From Clostridia bacterium (GTDB lineage Bacteria; Bacillota; Clostridia; Oscillospirales; CAG-272): 37,441 nucleotides of DNA. A model generated the notes under the pieces. It did not search any database. It saw nothing but the letters and a program-made list of their open reading frames with translations, and was not told the origin of the DNA. Of this stretch, positions 32,262-37,441 are shown piece after piece. Every line of letters starts with the position of its first letter. Position 1 is the first letter of the stretch. Position numbers and translations under genes: made by a program. Location: NCBI GenBank assembly GCA_017466625.1, contig JAFTTT010000011.1, positions 1 to 37,441 of the forward strand, written 5' to 3'.

Positions 32262-32706
32262 ACTTAAAATCGTTCTCCTTGTTCTCGAGTGCGGAAAGAT
32301 ACCGCGCGCACTCCGTCTTTGCCGCGTCGAGCGACAGATTTTTGTAATTTCCGCATTCCTTGCGCACGGCGCCAAACATCTCACCGTCGTGCTCAACGGT
32401 CATTTTAAGGCACTTTTTGACTGTTTCGAGTACCTTTTCGGGCGAAATATCGCGCGTAAGCAGGTAAAAACCCGTCTGGCATCCCATGGGTCCGAAGTAG
32501 ATCACGCTGTCCTTTATCTCGGAATTGCGCAAAAACGTCGCCATCATGTGCTCAACAGAGTGCATGGTAAGGTCGTCCATATAATCACCTGCGTTGGGAG
32601 TCCTCGTGCGCAGATCGAAGGTCGTTATATTGCCGTCGATTCGGGAAATGTATATTCCCGGGGTGATCTTGTCGTGATCGACTGTAAAGCTTGTTATTTT
32701 GTTCAT
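32251..32706 (-). CDS. luxS: S-ribosylhomocysteine lyase (LuxS)
   Basis: A 151-residue LuxS. The metal site is HSVEH (His49, Glu52, His53) with Cys118 in ECGN. GPMGCQTG supplies the catalytic Cys76. It splits S-ribosylhomocysteine into homocysteine and DPD, which becomes the quorum signal AI-2. It overlaps the pfs start by 11 bp. The ATG has a GGAGT-type ribosome site. I could not find a clear promoter in the 50 bp before the palindromic repeat. Confidence 0.95.
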   Translation of the reverse strand: MNKITSFTVDHDKITPGIYISRIDGNITTFDLRTRTPNAGDYMDDLTMHSVEHMMATFLRNSEIKDSVIYFGPMGCQTGFYLLTRDISPEKVLETVKKCLKMTVEHDGEMFGAVRKECGNYKNLSLDAAKTECARYLSALENKENDFKYEE

Positions 32707-32758
32707 AGTGACTCCTTGAGATAAAGTTTTTGTGCTTGCATATCAGAAACGAAATTGA

Positions 32759-32932
32759 GCCTTCCCCTCAGGGGAAGGTGTCACCGTAGGTGACGGATGA
32801 GGTGTAGGATGCGAAGCATCCGTAATTGGTACAATGCGACATTGTTTTTGTAACGCCGTCTGCGACGGCTACACCTCATCCGACCTCGCTTCGGCAATGC
32901 CTTGCTCGGCCACCTTCCCCTGAGGGGAAGGC
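32759..32932. repeat. 174-bp palindromic MITE-like element, copy 2
   Basis: Perfect 22-bp terminal inverted repeats (32759-32780 and 32911-32932) are themselves partly palindromic (CTTCCCCT/AGGGGAAG). Inside are inverted CGGATGAGGTGTA/TACACCTCATCCG arms and two small hairpins (GATGC/GCATC and GCCGT/ACGGC). The centre AATTGGTACAATG matches the core of the element at 81-188 with one change. No reading frame of note is present and no target duplication is clear. It lies between recG (downstream end) and luxS. It is probably a non-autonomous mobile or REP-type repeat. Confidence 0.75.
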
Positions 32933-32973
32933 TTACAAGCGTTTGATCTAAACTGAGATGCAAGGCGGTTATG

Positions 32974-35130
32974 CTATTGCATCGCCTTTTCGTCTGCCGA
33001 CATCAGCTGTCGGGTCAGAAAAGCCGCGTAAATATTTTCTTCGTTTTCGAGATTGGGGTCGCGTGTAAGAACTGACTCTGCCGCAGTCATCGCTTCCTTT
33101 AAGGTCAGCATATCGGCGTTTATCATTGTTCCGAAGCTTCCGCTTTGACGGGCGTTACCGTTCTTATTCGGGAAGTAGTCACCGGGACCTCGGAATTTAA
33201 GGTCGTATTCGGCGATCTTGTAGCCGTCGTAGGTCGTTTTCATAACGTCAAGGCGCTTTTTGGCGTTCTCGCCCGCATTATCGGATACGATTACGCAGTA
33301 CGCTTTCTTGCTTCCGCGACCGACTCGTCCGCGAAGCTGATGAAGCTGGGAAAGCCCGAACCTGTCTGCATTTTCTACTATCATTAAAGATGCGTTCGGG
33401 ACGTTCACGCCGACCTCGATTACCGTTGTTGAGACGAGAACGTCGGTCTTGCCCGAGGCAAAGTCCTTCATTACAGCGTCCTTTTCAGCACCCTTCATTC
33501 TGCCGTGGATAAGGGCAATATTAAGGTCGGGAAGCTCGTCGCTGAGATATTCTCTGAAATCAGTCGCGTTCTTAATTTTGGGTTTATCGAGCGCCAATTC
33601 TGCAATACCGTCGGGGGAGAAGGAGAGCAGATCTCCACCCTCGTCGTCGGTCTTGCCTTCAACTGCGGGACATACGATATAAACCTGTCCGCCGCTTCTA
33701 ACTTGCTTTTCGATAAATGCATTGAGCCGAGCGCGGTAGCTTTCGTCAACGACGAAGGTATCAACTCTTTGTCTGCCCGGCGGAAGCTCGTCGAGGGTAG
33801 AAAGGGCAAGGTCACCGTATAGAATGAGCGCCATTGTACGCGGAATCGGAGTAGCGGTCATTACGAGCATGTGGGGATCAAGTCCGGACAGATTGTTTTT
33901 ACCGAGCTGCGCGCGCTGGTTTACACCGAAGCGGTGCTGCTCGTCGGTTATTACTATTCCGAGATCGGAAAAGACCGTGTCGGAGGTTATCAGCGCGTGA
34001 GTACCGATCAGAAGGTCAAGCGAGCCGTCTTTGATCTTCTCCTTAAGCTCGCGCTTATGCTTTGCGCCCGTCGATCCGAGAAGGAGTCCGACGGAGTAGC
34101 CGAGCGACTCAAAGATCGGAGCCAAGCTTTCTGCGTGCTGTGATGCGAGAATTTCGGTCGGTGCCATCAGAGCCGCCTGATGACCGTTTATGAGTGACAG
34201 ATATATTGCCGCCGCCGCGACTGCCGTCTTTCCGCTTCCGACGTCGCCCGAGAGCAGGCGCATCATAGGCAGGTCATGATTCAGCATATCGGAGGATATT
34301 TCGCTGACCGAACGGCTTTGCGCGTTTGTAAGCGGGAAGCCGAGCTTGTTAAGAAGCGGCGTGACATCGCTTACTGACATTCGGGGCGGAGTGCCGCTTC
34401 GCTTCTTGCTGTTCGTCATCGACATTCCGAGCGAGAAGAGATATAGCTCTCGGGCAGAGAAGTATCTGCGCGCCGCCTCGATTTCTTCCATGTTTCTCGG
34501 ACGGTGAATGAATCTGTAAGCCGCCGACGCGGTCGGAAGCAGGAGCTTTGAACGAAGCTCCTTCGGCATTACCTCGCAAGCGCCGTTTTCGGACAGCTTG
34601 ATAAGAACTGAGGTTATAGCTTCCAGGATAAAGCCCTGCGTAAGACCCGATCCGACCGAATAAACGGGCGTAAAATCGGGAAGCTCGTTTTCGCTTACGC
34701 AAAATTCGTGAATCGGGGCTGACATTGTAAGGCGCTTGCCGACGCGGTTCACCTTGCCCCAGAAGCGGTGCGTTTCACCGACGCGGAATGCGTTTTCGAG
34801 ATATCGGCTGTTGAAGTAGGTTATCTCGACGGTTCCGCTTTCGTCGAAGGCGCGGAATTTGGTCAGCACCTTGCGGTTTTTGAGCGTGGCAGAGCGCGGC
34901 TCCGTGCCAACGGTTAGCAGATAAGAGCAGTTTTCGCCGATTATGGCTTCGGAAAGCTTTCTTATATTGCCGCGGTTTTGGTAGGCGCGGGGGAAGTGGT
35001 CGATCAGGTCGCCGACGGTGTAAATACCCATGCGCGAAAAGGCCTCGGCACGTTTAACGCCGACGCCGCGAAGCGACGATATTTCGCTGTTCATGAGCTT
35101 CAGAAACAGCTCGATATTCACGTCTGCCAT
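32974..35130 (-). CDS. recG: ATP-dependent DNA helicase RecG
   Basis: A 718-residue helicase. The N-terminal wedge domain (about 1-240) contains an OB fold starting near SSLRGVGVKRAEAF and DHFPRAY. The helicase motor has Walker A GDVGSGKT (295-302), DEQH (396-399), TATPIPRT and the C-terminal QLRGRVGRG. It remodels stalled replication forks and Holliday junctions. I chose ATG 35130, which has AAGGCGG ahead of it. A longer frame to 35595 would overlap the divergent gene's promoter and is not RecG-like. The stop lies about 40 bp before the palindromic repeat. No clear terminator is seen, only a weak GATGCAA/TTGCATC hairpin at the stop. Confidence 0.95.
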   Translation of the reverse strand: MADVNIELFLKLMNSEISSLRGVGVKRAEAFSRMGIYTVGDLIDHFPRAYQNRGNIRKLSEAIIGENCSYLLTVGTEPRSATLKNRKVLTKFRAFDESGTVEITYFNSRYLENAFRVGETHRFWGKVNRVGKRLTMSAPIHEFCVSENELPDFTPVYSVGSGLTQGFILEAITSVLIKLSENGACEVMPKELRSKLLLPTASAAYRFIHRPRNMEEIEAARRYFSARELYLFSLGMSMTNSKKRSGTPPRMSVSDVTPLLNKLGFPLTNAQSRSVSEISSDMLNHDLPMMRLLSGDVGSGKTAVAAAAIYLSLINGHQAALMAPTEILASQHAESLAPIFESLGYSVGLLLGSTGAKHKRELKEKIKDGSLDLLIGTHALITSDTVFSDLGIVITDEQHRFGVNQRAQLGKNNLSGLDPHMLVMTATPIPRTMALILYGDLALSTLDELPPGRQRVDTFVVDESYRARLNAFIEKQVRSGGQVYIVCPAVEGKTDDEGGDLLSFSPDGIAELALDKPKIKNATDFREYLSDELPDLNIALIHGRMKGAEKDAVMKDFASGKTDVLVSTTVIEVGVNVPNASLMIVENADRFGLSQLHQLRGRVGRGSKKAYCVIVSDNAGENAKKRLDVMKTTYDGYKIAEYDLKFRGPGDYFPNKNGNARQSGSFGTMINADMLTLKEAMTAAESVLTRDPNLENEENIYAAFLTRQLMSADEKAMQ

Positions 35131-35152
35131 CTTTTCACCGCCTTTCAGTAGT

Positions 35153-35181
35153 ATTGTAACATAAAAGCGCCGTCCTTGCAA
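35153..35181 (-). promoter_or_regulatory. Sigma-A promoter of recG
   Basis: On the minus strand TTGCAA (35176-35181), 17 bp, TACAAT (35153-35158). The leader is about 17 nt. It is divergent from the YhbY promoter, only 12 bp away. Confidence 0.75.
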
Positions 35182-35192
35182 GTTTTTTGCTC

Positions 35193-35221
35193 TTGATTCG
35201 GGTGAAAAAATGTGATAGAAT
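35193..35221 (+). promoter_or_regulatory. Sigma-A promoter of yhbY-DUF1643
   Basis: TTGATT (35193-35198), 17 bp, TAGAAT (35216-35221). The leader is about 23 nt and contains GAAAGGAT before the ATG. Confidence 0.7.
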
Positions 35222-35250
35222 GGTATCAACCCATTGAAAGGATATAAATT

Positions 35251-35538
35251 ATGACAGGAAAAGAAAGAGCGGCTCTTCGCGCACAGGCAAATTCGCTTCA
35301 GGCGATACAGCAGGTCGGACATAACGGTATCGGCGAGGAGCTGATTAAAAATATAGACGCGGCACTTACTGCGCGCGAGCTCATAAAGCTCCGCGTGCTT
35401 GAAACGTGTCCGCTGACGGCGCGTGAGGCGGCAAACGAGCTTGCAGAAAAGACTGGGGCAGAGGTCATTCAGGTCATCGGTTACCGTTTCGTGCTCTACC
35501 GCTTCAATCCCGAAAAGCATAAGGGCGAGAAGAAGTAA
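35251..35538 (+). CDS. yhbY: YhbY-family RNA-binding protein
   Basis: A 95-residue protein that is a single CRM (CRS1-YhbY) domain. Visible landmarks are the NSLQAIQQVGHNGI start, ALTARELIKLRVL in the middle, and GAEVIQVIGYRFVLYR at the end, where the GxxG-like loop of the family contacts RNA. YhbY proteins associate with pre-50S ribosomal particles. It overlaps the DUF1643 gene by one base (TAATG), so the two are coupled. Confidence 0.9.
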   Translation: MTGKERAALRAQANSLQAIQQVGHNGIGEELIKNIDAALTARELIKLRVLETCPLTAREAANELAEKTGAEVIQVIGYRFVLYRFNPEKHKGEKK

Positions 35539-36149
35539 TGCACATTCCGCTTTGTGAGACCGAGAAAATAGAAATACTCTCCTTTGACGATGCACGTCAG
35601 CACCGTGAGGAGAGCGCGGTATACGACCGCGAAAGGTGGCTTTATATTCCCGATTTTTATTCGGAATACCGTTATATTCTCGGTACGGTTGGAAAAAAGC
35701 CGCTTATTACCATCGGCATAAATCCGTCGACTGCCGCGCCCGACGACCTTGACAATACGCTCAAAAGCGTTGAACGCATCGCACTCGGTAACGGTTACGA
35801 CAGCTTTATAATGTTTAACGTCTATGCGCAGCGCGCGACGGATCCCGATATGATGGATAAGAGCTTCAACGAGCAGCTTCACCGCGAGAATATGAAGGCG
35901 TTTCGCTTCGTGCTTGAAAGAAGCGGCGAAAATCCGTCGGTCTGGGCGGCGTGGGGAACTATCGTAGAAAAGCGCGACTATCTTAAGGAATGCCTGCGCG
36001 ATATGACCGCTATCGGTAACGAGTTCGGCGCAAAATGGTTTATGACGGGCAAGCCGTCAATAAAGGGACATCCGCATCATCCTCTGTATCTGAAAAAGGA
36101 TTCGATCCTTGAGGACTTTGATATGAAAGGGTATCTTGAAAAGCTGTAA
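35538..36149 (+). CDS. DUF1643-domain protein
   Basis: A 203-residue protein of the DUF1643 family. The landmarks GINPSTAAPDDLDNT, the NGYDSFIMFNVYAQRATDP stretch and WAAWGTIVEKRDYL match the family, whose function is unknown and which is often found in bacteria and some phages. The C-terminus holds GKPSIKGHPHHPLYLKKD, with a histidine cluster that might bind metal. It starts on the last base of yhbY's stop and ends 2 bp before a strong bidirectional terminator. Confidence 0.82.
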   Translation: MHIPLCETEKIEILSFDDARQHREESAVYDRERWLYIPDFYSEYRYILGTVGKKPLITIGINPSTAAPDDLDNTLKSVERIALGNGYDSFIMFNVYAQRATDPDMMDKSFNEQLHRENMKAFRFVLERSGENPSVWAAWGTIVEKRDYLKECLRDMTAIGNEFGAKWFMTGKPSIKGHPHHPLYLKKDSILEDFDMKGYLEKL

Positions 36150-36151
36150 AG

Positions 36152-36179
36152 AAAAAGGCAGACGAAAGTCTGCCTTTTT
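36152..36179. terminator. Bidirectional terminator
   Basis: A perfect 12-bp stem AAAAAGGCAGAC/GTCTGCCTTTTT with a GAAA loop lies between the convergent DUF1643 and anchored-protein genes. Confidence 0.92.
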
Positions 36180-36184
36180 GTATG

Positions 36185-37069
36185 TTAGTCAAGCGTTATA
36201 AGCTCTGTTGCGCCCTCGATCGCGTCTTTGCTTACGGTTATGTAGAAGGTCTTTTCGAGAATTGCCGTAGGTGCCATTCCCTCGGAGTTTGATGTGCGGA
36301 TTACTACGTAGATCTTATTATCTGCAAGATAAACGTTATCAACGGATAATCCGTATCCCAAATCGCCGCGAGTTATCTCTCTTGTTACAAGCAGAGCGCT
36401 ATTTTCAAAAAATTCTTCGTTGTATTTATCCTTGAAGTGTTGATTTGCGTCTGATGATAATTGGAAGTTATCGATGAAGGCATCGTAGTTCTCTTTGGTT
36501 GTAAGGATCAGATTGACGTCGGTGATATTACTTGGCATTTCTGAAGTACCATAATTTTGTGACACCTTCACTGTGTATTCAATCTTTGTTGTATTTTTTG
36601 CGTAAAGAGAAATATCGGGCTTATATTTTATTCTTGAATCTGCGTAAACCTGAGGACTGCCGAATCGAACACCGCCTTTCTTTTTAAGCTTGGTAAGAGC
36701 GTTGTGTACGGCTTTAGTGTAGTCGTCTCTTTTGAAAGTTAGTGTTACGAGACCGTAACCGGCATCAATTTCCGCCTCAGGGAATCTCCACTTCAAATTG
36801 TGTTTCTTTACATACTTTTTGGCGGCTGTGTCGGTGGTTTTGTAAAGCATTAGGAAGTACTGGACATGCCCGGCACGATTATCAGCATCGACAATATAGC
36901 TGGGCTTTTTTTCCTTAAATAGGTCGATTTCTTTGGCTCTCTTTTCTTCAAATTCGGTAACGACCGGCGCGACTTGATTCATGACAATGCCGAAGATCAC
37001 GCCTGCGATAGTGGCAAGCACAACTATGCAGCTTATGACGATTAAAACGATCTTCTTTGATTTTTTCAT
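36185..37069 (-). CDS. Membrane-anchored exported protein, unknown function
   Basis: A 294-residue protein I cannot assign. After a basic start (KKSKK), one hydrophobic helix at about 7-29 anchors it, and the rest is outside the cell and rich in Lys, Asp and Glu. The C-terminal 90 residues (from about ENSALLVTREI to KTFYITVSKD) have the strand pattern of the PrcB_C-type beta domain, a weak resemblance only. Its DNA looks clearly more AT-rich than that of its neighbours by eye, a hint of recent acquisition or relaxed selection. The gene stands alone with its own promoter and the shared terminator. Confidence 0.7.
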   Translation of the reverse strand: MKKSKKIVLIVISCIVVLATIAGVIFGIVMNQVAPVVTEFEEKRAKEIDLFKEKKPSYIVDADNRAGHVQYFLMLYKTTDTAAKKYVKKHNLKWRFPEAEIDAGYGLVTLTFKRDDYTKAVHNALTKLKKKGGVRFGSPQVYADSRIKYKPDISLYAKNTTKIEYTVKVSQNYGTSEMPSNITDVNLILTTKENYDAFIDNFQLSSDANQHFKDKYNEEFFENSALLVTREITRGDLGYGLSVDNVYLADNKIYVVIRTSNSEGMAPTAILEKTFYITVSKDAIEGATELITLD

Positions 37070-37114
37070 AATGACCTCCTTTTCCGCAAATGATTCGGTG
37101 TCTTACACAATTAC

Positions 37115-37143
37115 ATTATACCACAGAATGGCTCTGCGGTCAA
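37115..37143 (-). promoter_or_regulatory. Sigma-A promoter of the anchored-protein gene
   Basis: On the minus strand TTGACC (37138-37143), 17 bp, TATAAT (37115-37120). The leader is about 40 nt. Confidence 0.8.
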
Positions 37144-37147
37144 TGAT

Positions 37148-37170
37148 CGTTTGCTTCCTTAAACGTGAGG
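37148..37170. repeat. Small hairpin repeat, copy 1
   Basis: CGTTTGCT, five variable bases, then AAACGTGAGG. The same 23-nt frame recurs at 37396-37418 with changes only in the five central bases. It lies directly upstream of the -35 box of the anchored-protein gene. Confidence 0.5.
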
Positions 37171-37184
37171 AAAGGCATAAAAAC

Positions 37185-37210
37185 AAAAGCACTTCGATAG
37201 AAGTGCTTTT
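37185..37210 (-). terminator. Terminator
   Basis: An 11-bp stem AAAAGCACTTC/GAAGTGCTTTT with a GATA loop. The minus strand continues TTTTGTTTTT, so it best ends a minus-strand transcript arriving from the right. Confidence 0.75.
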
Positions 37211-37256
37211 AACTTTATCTGCGAATCACATGATAACTCGCTACGCTCGAATTATA

Positions 37257-37278
37257 GTCAAATTCTCGCGAATTTGAC
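37257..37278. repeat. Hairpin with TCGC loop
   Basis: A perfect 9-bp stem GTCAAATTC/GAATTTGAC with a TCGC loop. The 37395-37414 hairpin has the same TCGC loop with a different stem. Confidence 0.55.
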
Positions 37279-37280
37279 AT

Positions 37281-37313
37281 AAAAAAGAACGAAGCTGCGC
37301 TTCGTTCTTTTTT
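37281..37313. terminator. Strong bidirectional terminator
   Basis: A perfect 15-bp stem AAAAAAGAACGAAGC/GCTTCGTTCTTTTTT with a TGC loop. It is T-rich on both strands. Confidence 0.85.
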
Positions 37314-37441
37314 GGTCCACCCTGCAGGATTCAGAAGCCGGTAGCGGCGGTATATGTTATACAGCGTTTTAAAGTCTATATGTCGCCGCTACTGACGTTT
37401 GCTCGCGCAAACGTGAGGTTCGAATCGTCATAATCGAGAGA
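37314..37441. other. Structured intergenic sequence at the window end
   Basis: GTAGCGGCG (about 37341-37349) pairs with CGCCGCTAC (about 37384-37392) across a 34-nt AT-rich loop. It is followed by the 8-bp hairpin ACGTTTGC-TCGC-GCAAACGT (37395-37414) and then GAGGTTCGAATCG. The last part resembles a tRNA T-arm but has a mismatch and no acceptor stem. I find no gene here. The overall 37070-37441 gap is explained by promoter, terminators and small hairpin repeats. Confidence 0.45.

Noticed and set aside
883..37143. Almost every promoter found has exactly a 17-bp spacer.
   Set aside because: I looked preferentially for 17-bp spacing, so the uniformity is partly a search bias and not a finding.
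37395..37441. A tRNA T-arm-like GGTTCGAATC near the window end.
   Set aside because: The T-stem has a mismatch (4 of 5 pairs), and no anticodon arm, D-arm or acceptor stem can be drawn in the window.

Overview
The window reads as chromosomal DNA of an anaerobic, Gram-positive-type Clostridia bacterium (Bacillota), probably from a gut or rumen community. The reasons are strong sigma-A promoters (TTGACA-like, 17 bp, TATAAT), GGAGG ribosome sites, dense rho-independent terminators, a TepA-type ClpP protease, a PduL phosphotransacylase, a group-B-like [FeFe] hydrogenase, an anaerobe-type ferredoxin:thioredoxin reductase, a TrpXYZ-like ABC transporter, and surface proteins with a signal peptide, Thr-rich stalk, membrane helix and Lys-rich tail. 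Species cannot be named from sequence alone. No phage, insertion sequence, CRISPR array, rRNA or tRNA was found.

Layout. 1-343: repeat-rich intergenic DNA. 344-1558 (-): thioredoxin reductase/thioredoxin pair and TepA. 1597-3716 (+): pduL and a phosphohexomutase. 3748-7520 (-): an apparent four-gene operon of aconitase-family hydratase, TIM-barrel isomerase, small membrane protein and free-Met-sulfoxide reductase. 7635-8021 (-): secG with an unusual Thr-rich tail. 8220-9807 (+): tcdA coupled to a four-helix-bundle/GNAT fusion. 9848-11317 (-): CNNM-type transporter preceded by a 46-codon coupled small ORF. 11365-13365 (-): zinc-ribbon membrane protein with tandem extracellular repeats. 13477-15847 (+): LysR regulator and [FeFe] hydrogenase. 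15892-18606 (-): large cytoplasmic glycoside hydrolase.

18713-21574 (+): lipoprotein/permease/ATPase transporter. 21661-23867 (+): sugar-phosphate isomerase and Gfo/Idh/MocA dehydrogenase behind a structured leader. 23949-31528 (+): two paralogous surface metallophosphatases and a GH123/DUF4091-like protein. 31569-32706 (-): pfs and luxS, the SAH recycling pathway. 32759-32932: 174-bp palindromic element. 32974-35130 (-): recG. 35193-36149 (+): YhbY-type RNA-binding protein and DUF1643 protein. 36185-37069 (-): AT-rich anchored protein of unknown function. 37070-37441: terminators and small repeated hairpins.

Themes are sugar/glycan use (two TIM-barrel isomerases, a Gfo/Idh/MocA dehydrogenase, two glycosidase-like proteins, a phosphohexomutase), ferredoxin-linked redox (hydrogenase, FTR/Trx, fRMsr) and an unusual cell surface (Thr-rich stalks, repeat ectodomains). 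No single well-known island dominates. The best candidates for new biology are the metallophosphatase/GH123-like surface locus, the four-helix-bundle/GNAT fusion, the small ORF coupled to the CNNM gene, the LysR/hydrogenase pair, the Thr-tailed SecG, and the palindromic intergenic elements.
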